From JADJNW01 sp964549655 (GTDB taxonomy: Bacteria > Bacteroidota > Bacteroidia > Chitinophagales > Saprospiraceae), in assembly GCA_964549655.1 (NCBI GenBank), contig CAZJXN010000006.1, forward strand, positions 1 to 64,000: a stretch of DNA of 64,000 nucleotides, read 5' to 3'. The notes under the pieces were generated by a model. It did no database searches. It saw nothing but the letters and a program-made list of their open reading frames with translations, and had not been told where the DNA came from. Position 1 is the first letter of the stretch. Each line of letters opens with the position of its first letter. This document shows, one piece after another, positions 26,418-35,009 of the stretch. The translations under genes and the position numbers were made by a program.

Positions 26418-27050
26418 TTAAAACAAAAATCCGACCGAAAAAGTCCAGCGCGATGGACGGTCATCAAAGTCAAACTGTTGATTGCCAAAGCGGATGTGCT
26501 CGCCAAATTTATTGAAGTTGCCTTCATAGCGCACGTCCAGCATCAGACTCCAAATATCTAATCCAACACCACCTAACCAACTCAGGGTCAGCGCATCAAA
26601 CTTTTCATCATACGTATCAAAATCAAATAATTCCGAAGAGTTGTTGATAAAAATGTGTGCCTCTGGGCCAGCCATCAAGCGCAGCGGACCCAATTTGTAC
26701 CCCAGCAAAACCGGAATGTCCAAGTATTGAAATTTCTCTTCCTTGATCTGCGTCGTAAAATCGGACAAATCCGTCACTTCATAATCCACACTGTTGGAAT
26801 TAAAAACTACTTCCGGTTGGATCAGGAAATTACCGATTTGACCACGAATGACGATACCGCCGTGAATGCCATATTTCGCATCTTTCAGCGCAACGCCGAT
26901 GTCATTCAAGCCGTCTTTTACCTCAAATTCTTGTGCGTTAATATCCGTTGTGCTCCCTCCTACTTTCAATCCAAATTTCAATTGGCTAAATGCGGGTATG
27001 GCAAAACAAAAAGAAAGGATTACTAACAAAAATGCGTGTTTCCGTAACAT
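26418..27050 (-). CDS. Outer-membrane beta-barrel protein (PorT-like fold)
   Basis: A 210-residue exported beta-barrel protein of the PF13568 type. The signal peptide runs MLRKHAFLLVILSFCFA and ends PAFSQ. The body alternates short amphipathic strands (LKFGLKVGGSTTDI, FLIQPEVVFNSN, LDIPVLLGYKLGPLRLMAGP) and ends in the aromatic FSVGFLF needed for BAM-mediated insertion. PorT of the T9SS has the same fold, but it is a widespread one, so I do not assign that role. The start is the ATG directly before the hydrophobic core; further upstream the sequence is not signal-like. Confidence 0.85.
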   Translation of the reverse strand: MLRKHAFLLVILSFCFAIPAFSQLKFGLKVGGSTTDINAQEFEVKDGLNDIGVALKDAKYGIHGGIVIRGQIGNFLIQPEVVFNSNSVDYEVTDLSDFTTQIKEEKFQYLDIPVLLGYKLGPLRLMAGPEAHIFINNSSELFDFDTYDEKFDALTLSWLGGVGLDIWSLMLDVRYEGNFNKFGEHIRFGNQQFDFDDRPSRWTFSVGFLF

Positions 27051-27444
27051 AGTTTTTGTGTTTTGATGTTTGAATAATTGTAAAATGAGATTGGTTTTCA
27101 TAAATAACTCTTTTTCACCTACTTCCCTATCATCCAAAATTTGCAGTAGAACGAACTAAAGATGCCCAGGTTACATATCTCCCCTCAAAAAAAGTTTTGA
27201 TTAACACAAATTTAACGGCTTAGTAAGCGATAAGTAACAAATTTGCTGGTAAAATTCGAGCATTCGGTAAGATAGAAGTCGTCCCATCAAGGATAAATTT
27301 GCTGGTTTTAAACAATTTCTCTTTCCCGCCATTTCTATGAAGGACAGCATCAAACAAAATTTATGCTTGCTGACACAACAGAAAGCTAACACTTCCGTAT
27401 TGTTACGAATATAAATTAAAATCGTTCTTCAAATTTCAAACTAT
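27051..27444. other. Divergent intergenic region, nothing recognised
   Basis: Between the barrel gene and acyl-CoA dehydrogenase. AT-rich, no open frame worth calling, no strong hairpin. It must hold both promoters. Confidence 0.5.
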
Positions 27445-28602
27445 ATGACTGTTTTAACGACCAGCGCGGGCACTGACAACCTGCAATTGATACGCGAAAG
27501 CGCCCGTGATTTTGCGGAAACCTACATCCGTCCGCATGTCATGGAGTGGGACGAATCGCAATTTTTTCCCATGGATTTATTTCATCGCATGGGCGAATAC
27601 GGCTTTTTGGGCGTACTCGTGCCAGAGGAATATGGCGGTGCCGGTCTTACTTATCAAGAATATATTACGGTTGTTGAAGAGATTTCCAAAGTATGTGGTT
27701 CTATCGGCTTATCCGTTGCTGCGCATAACTCGCTGTGTACCAATCATATTCTACAATTTGCCAGTGAACAACAGAAATCAAAATACCTACCCAAACTCGC
27801 CACCGGCGAATGGCTTGGCGCTTGGGGCTTGACGGAGCCCAACACCGGCAGCGATGCCATGCGGATGCAATGTGTAGCTGAAAAAGATGGAGATTATTAC
27901 ATACTGAATGGCACCAAAAACTGGATTACACATGGAAAATCCGGTCATGTAGCAGTCGTCATTGCGCGCACAGGCGAGTTGCTCGATAGTCGTGGAATGA
28001 CTGCTTTTATTATAGAGCGGGACACGCCGGGCTTTGGCGCTGGTAAAAAAGAAAATAAATTGGGTATGCGGGCTTCCGAAACGGCAGAAATGATTTTTGA
28101 CAATTGTCGGGTATACAAAAGTCAAGTGTTGGGTAAAGAAGGCGAAGGTTTTATTCAATCCATGAAAATCTTGGATGGCGGTCGCATTTCAATTGCGGCG
28201 TTGTCGTTAGGTATTGCGAAAGGCGCGTATGAGGCTTCCGTGAAATATTCAAAAGAAAGACAACAATTTGGACAGCCCATTGCTAATTTTCAGGGCATTG
28301 CGTTTAAATTGGCAGATATGGCAGTCAAAATCGAAGCAGCGGAATTACTGACGCGTCGGGCAGGCGACTTGAAAGACCGGCATGAAAATACCACTAAGCT
28401 CTCCGCGATGGCAAAATATTATGCTTCTGAAATTGCAGTAGAGGTGGCGACGGACAGCGTGCAGATACACGGCGGATATGGGTACACGAAAGACTTTCCG
28501 GTGGAAAAATTTTATCGGGATGCGAAATTATGTACGATTGGGGAAGGCACTTCCGAGATTCAAAAATTAGTTATTTCAAGAGAAGTGTTGAAAGAATTTT
28601 AA
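27445..28602 (+). CDS. Acyl-CoA dehydrogenase
   Basis: A 385-residue FAD enzyme of the short-chain acyl-CoA dehydrogenase group, introducing the alpha-beta double bond in fatty or branched-chain acyl-CoA. Motifs: GAWGLTEPNTGSDAM (FAD-binding), WITHGKSG, QQFGQPIANFQGIAFKLADM, and the catalytic Glu367 in CTIGEGTSEIQ. All three domains (N helical, beta, C helical) are complete. The gene stands alone, so the electron-transfer flavoprotein partner and precise chain length are not indicated. Confidence 0.94.
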   Translation: MTVLTTSAGTDNLQLIRESARDFAETYIRPHVMEWDESQFFPMDLFHRMGEYGFLGVLVPEEYGGAGLTYQEYITVVEEISKVCGSIGLSVAAHNSLCTNHILQFASEQQKSKYLPKLATGEWLGAWGLTEPNTGSDAMRMQCVAEKDGDYYILNGTKNWITHGKSGHVAVVIARTGELLDSRGMTAFIIERDTPGFGAGKKENKLGMRASETAEMIFDNCRVYKSQVLGKEGEGFIQSMKILDGGRISIAALSLGIAKGAYEASVKYSKERQQFGQPIANFQGIAFKLADMAVKIEAAELLTRRAGDLKDRHENTTKLSAMAKYYASEIAVEVATDSVQIHGGYGYTKDFPVEKFYRDAKLCTIGEGTSEIQKLVISREVLKEF

Positions 28603-28721
28603 AGAATTAAATGGTAGGCAATTTTGTAATTGCTCGGCTCGTTATTAAAAAAATCATTATCATCTAAATTAGCCTTGGTTTGAATGGAATCAGGGCTTCT
28701 TTATTTTTAAAATTTGAAATT

Positions 28722-29243
28722 ATGAAATTTTTCCGCACTTTATTTACTACTGCGATAAGCATCATAACTTTTCAGGCAATGGCAATGACGACGGCACTAC
28801 CCGTTGACTCCACTCAATTTGTGACTATTATTTTGGTACGGCACGCCGAAAAAGCCACAGCAGATGCAGATACCGAATTATCCAAAACAGGCAAAGACCG
28901 CGCAGAGCGATTGGTGCGCGTTTTGAAAGATGCCAACATTGACGAGCTGCACAGCACGCCTTTCAAGCGTACCAGTAGCACAATAGCGCCGATTGCCGGT
29001 AAATTGGGTAAAAACATCGCTTCTTATAAAACCAATGACCTGACCGCGTTTGCCGACGCCTTGCGCAAAAAATGGGGCAAAACTATCTTAGTAGCCGGAC
29101 ATTCCAACACCACACCGAATCTTGTAAACCTATTGATAAAAGAGAATCGCTTCCAACAACTCGACGATGCGGAATACGGTAAAATATTCATCGTGACCAT
29201 CCATAAAAGCGGTGCTTCTGAAGTAGTCACTCTGAATTATTGA
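28722..29243 (+). CDS. Exported histidine phosphatase-family protein
   Basis: A 173-residue protein with a signal peptide (MKFFRTLFTTAISIITF...AMA) and a histidine-phosphatase domain. The catalytic RH is R40-H41 in VRHAEK; the second His is H127 in VAGHSNTTP. It is smaller than PhoE types and belongs to the SixA-like/periplasmic group. Expected to remove phosphate from a small or protein substrate in the periplasm. Start set at MKFFRT, which alone gives a proper signal peptide. Substrate unknown. Confidence 0.85.
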   Translation: MKFFRTLFTTAISIITFQAMAMTTALPVDSTQFVTIILVRHAEKATADADTELSKTGKDRAERLVRVLKDANIDELHSTPFKRTSSTIAPIAGKLGKNIASYKTNDLTAFADALRKKWGKTILVAGHSNTTPNLVNLLIKENRFQQLDDAEYGKIFIVTIHKSGASEVVTLNY

Positions 29244-29630
29244 ACAAAAATCGGTTCTAAGAATGGTATTCAGGTGTCAAAAAAAAGAGTTGTGTAAATC
29301 TGAATGTGTGAAAGGGTTGCCAAGTGTGCATAAAGCGCACGAGGATACATCATGCAGTGTGCATCATGTGTGTAAGGTTTGATACTGACTAATTTGTGTG
29401 TATTAGCTCTTGGGACAAAATAGGTATAAGAAAAAAATGTTGACTAAAAACGGATTAATGGCTCTCAATCGCTGAAGTGCGTTAGATAGTCTTGTGTTTG
29501 AAGTTTTTGTTTGGGAAAAACGCCTTAGTTTTGCGTTTTGAAGAATTCGAATACAAAGATGCACTAACTTTTTAATATTCCAAAAAAAATTAAATTAAAT
29601 ATGCTTACCAAATTTTAGTATGCTGTCAAA
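29244..29630. other. Intergenic region, nothing firmly recognised
   Basis: 387 bases between convergent genes. The section 29280-29400 is rich in GTG/TGTG words and contains a near-palindrome (ACATCATGCAGTGTGCATCATGT, one mismatch) around 29347-29370. No open frame or clear terminator. A small RNA cannot be excluded. Confidence 0.4.
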
Positions 29631-30344
29631 TTATTCTTCGTCCATATTATGAAAGACGTTAATAACATCTTCGTCCTCTTCTAATTTCTCTACTAACTTA
29701 ATTACGTCTTCTACTTGCTCATCATTCAATGCTTTGGCGTGCGTGGGAATACGCAACAACTCTGCGTTTTCCACCTCCAGATTCCGCTCTTCCAATGCCT
29801 TTTGCAGCGTGCCGTAATCGGAAAAATTCGTATATAACACCAGCATATCTTCCTCACGTTTCAATTCGTCCAAGCCATAATCAATCAACTCTAATTCCAA
29901 CTCTTCCGGGTCTAATTCATTCGCTTTTATTTTGAAAACTGCTTTGCGATTAAACATGAATTCTACCGAACCGGAAGTGCCCAGAGAACCGCCATACTTG
30001 GAAAAAACGTGCCGGACGTTGGCGACGGTACGGTTGTTATTGTTCGTTGCCGTTTCCACGACCACCGCTATCCCGTGCGGCGCGTAGCCTTCATACACGA
30101 CCTCATCATAATCTTCGGCGTCTTTCGACAAGGCTTTTTTGATGGCATTTTCCACGTTCGCTTTGGGCATATTGGCAGTCTTCGCGTTTTGCACCGCCAA
30201 GCGTAGTCGAGAATTATAATTAGGGTCGCCCCCACCCTCTTTTACAGCAATGGCGATTTCGCGACCAATTTTAGTGAACACACGCGCCATGTTTGCCCAG
30301 CGCTTCATTTTTCGATCCTTGCGGTATTCAAATGCACGTCCCAT
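29631..30344 (-). CDS. YebC/PmpR-family protein
   Basis: A 237-residue member of the YebC/TACO1 family, first seen as transcription regulators and now linked to translation of proline-rich stretches. Signature GRAFEYRKDRKMKRWANMAR at the N-terminus (the usual form has AGHSKW), ENAIKKALSKD, YEGYAPHGIAVVVETATNN and NVRHVFSKYGGSLG. I start at MGRAFEYR; nine upstream codons are not conserved. It has a textbook promoter (30369-30399). Confidence 0.92.
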   Translation of the reverse strand: MGRAFEYRKDRKMKRWANMARVFTKIGREIAIAVKEGGGDPNYNSRLRLAVQNAKTANMPKANVENAIKKALSKDAEDYDEVVYEGYAPHGIAVVVETATNNNNRTVANVRHVFSKYGGSLGTSGSVEFMFNRKAVFKIKANELDPEELELELIDYGLDELKREEDMLVLYTNFSDYGTLQKALEERNLEVENAELLRIPTHAKALNDEQVEDVIKLVEKLEEDEDVINVFHNMDEE

Positions 30345-30368
30345 CGAGTCTTCGTTTTTTTGCGGATG

Positions 30369-30399
30369 CAAAAGTAAGGTTTTGAAAGGTAAAGTTCAA
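30369..30399 (-). promoter_or_regulatory. Bacteroidota consensus promoter of the yebC-family gene
   Basis: On the minus strand, TTG (30399-30397), 20 bases, then TACTTTTG (30376-30369), an exact match to TTG-N19/21-TAnnTTTG. The -7 box ends 25 bases before the start codon. Confidence 0.7.
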
Positions 30400-30578
30400 A
30401 AATTTTAAAGTTTAAATTTAGATTTTGCGACTGTTGGACTGTCTTATCAATTTTATCAAATACCAAATTGACGGCGAGTCATCCGCAAATCGGCATATTA
30501 GCACATCCGCATATCACTTAGCTGTCATTTTGGCACTCGCAACATTTCATTTACGATTCAAAAATCATATTTTCTAAG

Positions 30579-30626
30579 TTGGCACTACTATTGTGCGTGG
30601 CGAAGTAGACAAAATTCCTACATTTG
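30579..30626 (+). promoter_or_regulatory. Candidate promoter region of groES-groEL
   Basis: TACATTTG at 30619-30626 fits the Bacteroidota -7 box, though the closest TTG is 25 bases upstream. Overlapping it, TTGGCACTACTATTGTG (30579-30595) resembles a sigma-54 -24/-12 site except that the -12 GC is GT. No CIRCE (HrcA) repeat was found. Which, if either, is used cannot be decided. Confidence 0.4.
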
Positions 30627-30662
30627 CATTCCTTTCAAAATGAGAAAAAAAACGTATTCAAA

Positions 30663-30941
30663 ATGAGCGAAATATCTATGAAACCGATTGGCGACCGAGT
30701 CGTAATAAAGTCGGCTGCAGCTGAAGAAGTGACACGCGGCGGTCTGATCATTCCGGACACGGCAAAAGAAAAACCGCAAAAAGGCGAAATCGTAGCAGTT
30801 GGTCCTGGCAAAGACGGCAACCTAATGTCGGTACACGTAGGCGACACTGTTTTATATGGCAAATACGCTGGTCAACCGATTGATTATTTTGGTGAAGAAT
30901 ACCTTATCATGCGGGAGGACGAGATTTTGGTCATTCTATAA
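30663..30941 (+). CDS. groES: Co-chaperonin GroES
   Basis: A 92-residue 10-kDa chaperonin, the lid of the GroEL cage. MKPIGDRVVIKSA, GGLIIPDTAKEKPQKGEIVAVGPG (mobile loop and base), and EEYLIMREDEILVIL are typical. Start at MSEISMKPIG; M6 of that form is also possible. It precedes groEL by 123 bases on the same strand, the normal operon, with a short stretch of repeat-like DNA between. Confidence 0.96.
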   Translation: MSEISMKPIGDRVVIKSAAAEEVTRGGLIIPDTAKEKPQKGEIVAVGPGKDGNLMSVHVGDTVLYGKYAGQPIDYFGEEYLIMREDEILVIL

Positions 30942-31064
30942 ATTAGATGCCAGAAGTCAGATGCCAGATTAGATACGTAATATTTTTAATATTATATTTT
31001 GACTTATCTATTCTGTCTTCTCTCTTCTTTATATTCTATATTGAAAATTAAAAATTAAAATTAT

Positions 31065-32699
31065 ATGTCAAAGGAAATAACATTTGATAGAGCTGCCCAA
31101 GAAAAACTAAAAAAGGGTATTGACAAACTGGCAAATGCCGTGAAAGTGACGCTGGGTCCGAAAGGACGCAACGTGGTCATTCAAAAAAGCTATGGCGCAC
31201 CTCAAATTACAAAAGACGGGGTAACGGTGGCGAAAGAAATCGAACTCGAAGACGCCATCGAAAATATGGGCGCTCAAATGCTCAAGCAAGTGGCTTCCAA
31301 AACGGCGGATATTGCAGGCGATGGCACAACGACCGCAACGGTACTGGCACAGGCAATCGTAACGGATGGCTTAAAAAACTTAGTAGCTGGTGCCAATCCG
31401 ATGGACTTGAAGCGCGGCATTGACAAAGCGACCAAAGCAGTCGTAGCTAATATCAAAGAGCAGGCGGAGATTGTACGAGATGACTTTGATAAAATTGAAC
31501 AGGTCGGTACGGTATCCTCTAACAATGAAGAAGAAGTGGGCAAATTGCTCGCCGATGCTATGAAGCGCGTAACGGTGGATGGCGTGATCACGGTAGAAGA
31601 AGCCAAAGGCACCGAAACCTACGTGGAAGAAGTGAGCGGTATGCAATTTGACCGAGGCTATCTCTCGCCTTATTTTGTGACGAATGCGGAAACAATGATC
31701 GTAGAATATGAAGCTCCGTTGATTCTCATCACCGACAAGAAAATTTCTAACCTGCAGGATATTTTGCCGGTGCTGGAAAAGGTAGTTGCTACCAATCGTC
31801 CTTTGCTCATTATTGCAGAAGATGTTGAATCTCAAGCACTTGGTACGCTGGTTGTCAATCGTTTGCGTGGTTCATTGAAAGTAGTAGCAGTGAAAGCGCC
31901 AGGCTTCGGCGACCGCCGCAAAGCGATGTTGGAAGATATTGCCATCTTGACAGGTGGAACGGTCATCAGCGAAGAACAAGGTTATAAATTGGAAAACGCT
32001 GGTTTGGACGACCTCGGTCAAGCCGAAAAAGTAGTGATCAACAAAGATAATACGACGATCGTAAGTGGCAATGGCGGTGAAGAAGACATCAAAGCTCGCG
32101 TGAATCAAATCAAACAACAAATAGACAATACGACTTCTAATTACGATAAGGAAAAATTGCAGGAGCGTTTGGCAAAATTGTCGGGCGGTGTAGCAATCCT
32201 GTACGTTGGCGCAGCTACGGAAATGGAAATGAAAGAGAAAAAAGATCGTGTGAATGATGCCCTGAGCGCAACGCGTGCCGCTGTAGAAGAAGGAATTGTG
32301 ACGGGTGGTGGCGTGGCTTTGGTGCGCGCTATTTCTGCTTTGAAAAATTTGAAAGGTGTCAATGATGACGAGAATATCGGTATTGAAATTGTAAAAAAAG
32401 CCCTCGAAGCTCCCTTGCGCAACATCGCTGAAAACGCTGGTATGGAAGGCTCCATCATCTTGCGGAAAGTATTGGACGGCAAAGGAAGCTATGGCTACAA
32501 TGCGCGTACCGATGTGTACGAAGATCTTAAATTGGCGGGTGTCATTGACCCAGCAAAAGTGACGCGCATCGCACTGGAAAATGCCGCTTCGATAGCCGGT
32601 ATGATTCTGACGACGCAAGTTGCCATCAACGAAAAGCCGAAAAAAGATACGGGTGCAGCAGCTGGCGGCGGCGGCGGTGGATACGATGATGATTATTGA
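31065..32699 (+). CDS. groEL: Chaperonin GroEL
   Basis: A 544-residue 60-kDa chaperonin. VTLGPKGRNVVIQKSYGAPQ, the nucleotide loop GDGTTTATVLAQAIV, and AAVEEGIVTGGGVALVRA are all intact; equatorial, intermediate and apical domains are full length. The C-terminal tail reads AAAGGGGGGYDDDY rather than the GGM repeats of most bacterial GroELs. This tail lies inside the cage and affects encapsulation. Only one copy lies in the window. Confidence 0.97.
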   Translation: MSKEITFDRAAQEKLKKGIDKLANAVKVTLGPKGRNVVIQKSYGAPQITKDGVTVAKEIELEDAIENMGAQMLKQVASKTADIAGDGTTTATVLAQAIVTDGLKNLVAGANPMDLKRGIDKATKAVVANIKEQAEIVRDDFDKIEQVGTVSSNNEEEVGKLLADAMKRVTVDGVITVEEAKGTETYVEEVSGMQFDRGYLSPYFVTNAETMIVEYEAPLILITDKKISNLQDILPVLEKVVATNRPLLIIAEDVESQALGTLVVNRLRGSLKVVAVKAPGFGDRRKAMLEDIAILTGGTVISEEQGYKLENAGLDDLGQAEKVVINKDNTTIVSGNGGEEDIKARVNQIKQQIDNTTSNYDKEKLQERLAKLSGGVAILYVGAATEMEMKEKKDRVNDALSATRAAVEEGIVTGGGVALVRAISALKNLKGVNDDENIGIEIVKKALEAPLRNIAENAGMEGSIILRKVLDGKGSYGYNARTDVYEDLKLAGVIDPAKVTRIALENAASIAGMILTTQVAINEKPKKDTGAAAGGGGGGYDDDY

Positions 32700-32734
32700 T
32701 CAGAATTTATAGCATTTTCAAGATTAAAAGCAGA

Positions 32735-32768
32735 GCGACATTCGGTAAAACGGATGTCGCTTTTTTTT
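32735..32768 (+). terminator. Rho-independent terminator of groEL
   Basis: GCGACATTCG pairs with CGGATGTCGC (one G-T) around a 6-base loop, followed by eight T. Classic intrinsic terminator 35 bases after the stop. Confidence 0.9.
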
Positions 32769-32796
32769 ACGAAATAAGAATAAATTAAAATATTAA

Positions 32797-32961
32797 AGTC
32801 AATACGTTGGTATTAGCAAAAGTGTTCATCCAGTTCTGGATAACGAAGCGATTCGAACATTTCGACAGCTTAGTACACAGATAGAATGGTTTCCTGCTAT
32901 TAAAGATGGTGAAGTGTTTAAATCTATCATTACCTTGCCTTTAAAATTCAAATTAAGCTAA
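32797..32961 (+). pseudogene. TonB C-terminal domain remnant
   Basis: A 54-codon frame without a start, bounded upstream by TAA. It encodes GISKSVHPVLDNEAIRTFRQ, then WFPAIKDGEVFKSIITLP ending in LKFKLS. This is the end of a TonB-type energy transducer C-terminal domain (usual pattern: SVHPxLDxEAxR...W.P....G..V....TLP..F.L). The N-terminal anchor, proline-rich region and first part of the domain are gone. The rest was probably deleted with the insertion or rearrangement that brought it next to groEL. Confidence 0.6.
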
Positions 32962-33098
32962 CCGATATTCCAAAAAAATCTATCTTTGTAAAAAACAGGG
33001 AAGTCCAACCTTTTCTACAAAATAAGCGTTACTTCTTTGCCGTTTCAACGTTGTTTAAGTATAAAAATCTCATAACATATACAAAAATTATCAAATCA

Positions 33099-33257
33099 AT
33101 GAAAAACAAAGCCCTCGCAAAAAAGTCGGCTCAGATGGTAGCAGCTTTGGCAGTAGTTGTTCTCTGTTCTTCCTGTAATCGCGGCTACGGTTGCCCAACC
33201 AACTTTTCAATAGATATATTGGACGTGTTGAAGTCTACCGTACTATTTTTCTTTTAA
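33099..33257 (+). CDS. Small lipoprotein
   Basis: A 52-residue predicted lipoprotein. A hydrophobic signal (AQMVAALAVVVL) runs into CSSC, with Cys26 as the lipid-modified residue, and is followed by NRGYGCPTNFSID. A free Cys and the phrase RGYGCP are the only features after the anchor. The short tail ends in a hydrophobic FFF. I recall similar tiny lipoproteins in Saprospiraceae but no function. It has its own terminator at 33281-33314. It could also be the shortened remnant of a longer protein. Confidence 0.6.
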   Translation: MKNKALAKKSAQMVAALAVVVLCSSCNRGYGCPTNFSIDILDVLKSTVLFFF

Positions 33258-33280
33258 CATATTTACTTAGTTTTAATTAA

Positions 33281-33314
33281 GTGTGGCATCCCGTCATTTA
33301 GCGGGACGCCACAC
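33281..33314 (+). terminator. Hairpin after the small lipoprotein gene
   Basis: GTGTGGCATCCCG pairs with CGGGACGCCACAC (one G-T pair) around an 8-base loop, 23 bases after the stop. Only CTAATCTTATTT follows as a weak T tract. Confidence 0.7.
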
Positions 33315-33336
33315 CTAATCTTATTTAATTTGATAT

Positions 33337-33684
33337 ATGGTTCGATGGATACCATTGACAAAAAAAGAGCAAGTAAGTGCTTTGATTGATTTATCACAGG
33401 AGAAACCTTGCGTTATTTTCAAACACAGTACGCGCTGCTCGGTGAGTGCGATTGCAAAATATCGCTTGGAAAACGCTTGGGATTTTGAGGCAGATGAAGT
33501 AGAGGCGTATTTCCTTGACCTGATTGCGTATCGCGAAGTGTCTAATTTTGTATCAGCCGCTTTTAGCGTTTACCACGAATCTCCGCAGGTATTGCTCATT
33601 CGAGATGGCGAGTGTATTTGCGATGTCTCTCATTTGGATATTTCGGTAGACGAATTGCGTAGTTGTTTTCCGGCTGTGTCTTAA
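33337..33684 (+). CDS. ytxJ: Bacilliredoxin YtxJ (monothiol)
   Basis: A 115-residue thioredoxin-fold protein of the YtxJ type. The single active-site Cys34 lies in FKHSTRCSVS, the family signature, with cis-Pro in HESPQVLLI. YtxJ is thought to remove bacillithiol from modified proteins, implying the organism makes bacillithiol. It is followed after only 5 bases by mnmD, so the two are co-transcribed. No bacillithiol-synthesis gene is present in the window. Confidence 0.88.
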   Translation: MVRWIPLTKKEQVSALIDLSQEKPCVIFKHSTRCSVSAIAKYRLENAWDFEADEVEAYFLDLIAYREVSNFVSAAFSVYHESPQVLLIRDGECICDVSHLDISVDELRSCFPAVS

Positions 33685-33689
33685 TTGCT

Positions 33690-34397
33690 ATGGAACAAAG
33701 CACTATTTTTGAAACGCAGGATGGCTCGCATTCTATGCTATCGAAAGTGTACGGGGTTTCTTATCACTCCAAATACGGCGCTATTCAAGAGTCCCGCCAC
33801 GTTTTTATTGAAGCTGGTTTGTATTTCAAAGCATTGCAACAAAAAGAAATAGCCGCGCTGGAACTGGGCTTTGGCACGGGTTTGAATGCTTTTTTAACTT
33901 TATTAGCATCAGAAAAACACGGCTGGCAAATTCACTACGAAACAATAGAAGCCTACCCAATCTCCATTGAGCAAGCTGGTGCTCTAAATTATCCAGTGAT
34001 TTTAGAGGTTCAACCCCTTCAAGGTTTATTTCATCAGATGCACACAAGTGATTGGAACACAATTCATTCCCTCACCTCAGCTTTTCATTTTCAAAAAGTG
34101 AATGCGCGATTTGAATCTATTGCTTATCAGAATCGTTTCGACCTCATTTATTTTGACACCTTTCCGCCGGACACCCAACCAGAATTGTGGGAACTTCCGC
34201 TACTTCAAGCCATGTACGATGCGCTTCGCCCCAATGGAGTACTCGTCACCTATTGTGCAAAAGGCATTGTAAAAAGACGATTAAAAAATGTAGGTTTTCA
34301 GGTAGAATCACCCCCGGGACCGCCCGGAAAACGCGAAATGACTCGTGCCATCAAAGCAGTCAGAGCAGAGAACAGAGAAGTCAGAAAATCCACTTAA
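33690..34397 (+). CDS. mnmD: tRNA 5-methylaminomethyl-2-thiouridine methyltransferase MnmD
   Basis: A 235-residue SAM-dependent methyltransferase of the stand-alone MnmD type, the last step in mnm5s2U34 formation. ALELGFGTGLNAFLTLL (58-72) is the SAM loop, and YFDTFPPDTQPELW (155-168) holds the catalytic acidic segment. PPGPPGKREMTRA, near the C-terminus, is typical of this family. The FAD-dependent MnmC oxidase half is lacking, as in other Bacteroidota. I start at MEQSTIF, 5 bases after ytxJ. Confidence 0.9.
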   Translation: MEQSTIFETQDGSHSMLSKVYGVSYHSKYGAIQESRHVFIEAGLYFKALQQKEIAALELGFGTGLNAFLTLLASEKHGWQIHYETIEAYPISIEQAGALNYPVILEVQPLQGLFHQMHTSDWNTIHSLTSAFHFQKVNARFESIAYQNRFDLIYFDTFPPDTQPELWELPLLQAMYDALRPNGVLVTYCAKGIVKRRLKNVGFQVESPPGPPGKREMTRAIKAVRAENREVRKST

Positions 34398-34442
34398 AAA
34401 GTCTGACATCTTAATATCTGGCATCTGGCATCCAAATTCCCA

Positions 34443-35009
34443 TCACGCCTCTTCCATATCAAATTCTACGCTTTTCTTCGGTTTCAACACATTGATTTTA
34501 CCATCATCTCCGTACAATTCTCTTGATTTTTTGTTGTAAGCCAAAGCCGCTTCCTCAGCCGTAGCAAACATCCCGATGTGAATAGACCGCCGATTGACGG
34601 AAATGACTGCTCGAAAACGATTATTTTCCTTGTACACGCCTGTATAACCAGCGCGGCTGCTCGTCTTGCGCTTCCGGCTGGCAATGGAACGCGAACGATA
34701 CAGCAGGTTTTCCAAACGACAATCGAGTTTGTTACCGTTTTTGGCACCTACCAGATTGTTGTCGAGGGTCTTTCCACCGTTTAGAAATTTTTCGGCAACA
34801 AGTTTGTGCAAGTAGATGGTCTCCGTTTTATAGCCACCGTCCGCTTTTTTCCAAGTTTTTTGAAAAACCGCGCAGCCGCTGGAATGTTTACGAAGGTTGT
34901 TGACGAAATCCACCTGAAGGAGGTAGGGGTCGGTAGTGAGGTACTCATATACCTTGTCGTCTAACAACACTACGTCGTCGGCGTTTTTGAGTTTGACTTT
35001 GTACAACAC
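34443..35009 (-). CDS. AP2/ERF-domain protein with a degenerate HNH-like region
   Basis: A 188-residue basic protein. C-terminal residues about 118-175 form an AP2 domain (GYTGVYKENNRFRAVISVNR, SIHIGMFATAEEAALAYNKK). The middle (about 68-110: YLHKLVAEKFL ... GAKNGNKLDCRLENL) looks like the HNH_3 nuclease fold, but the central N-H pair is absent (GAKNGNK where active forms have NHIDGNK). AP2-HNH proteins are mobile homing-type endonucleases; this one seems to have lost cleavage and may only bind DNA. It stands alone, convergent to mnmD. Confidence 0.75.
   Translation of the reverse strand: MLYKVKLKNADDVVLLDDKVYEYLTTDPYLLQVDFVNNLRKHSSGCAVFQKTWKKADGGYKTETIYLHKLVAEKFLNGGKTLDNNLVGAKNGNKLDCRLENLLYRSRSIASRKRKTSSRAGYTGVYKENNRFRAVISVNRRSIHIGMFATAEEAALAYNKKSRELYGDDGKINVLKPKKSVEFDMEEA

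Noticed and set aside
30445..30662. CIRCE/HrcA operator before groES
   Set aside because: TTGGCACTC at about 30529 lacks the inverted GAGTGC half at 9-base spacing.
31872..32618. A 248-codon minus-strand frame inside groEL, and similar long frames in the TonB receptors and cryptochrome gene
   Set aside because: Shadows of well-supported genes; translations lack any recognisable domain.
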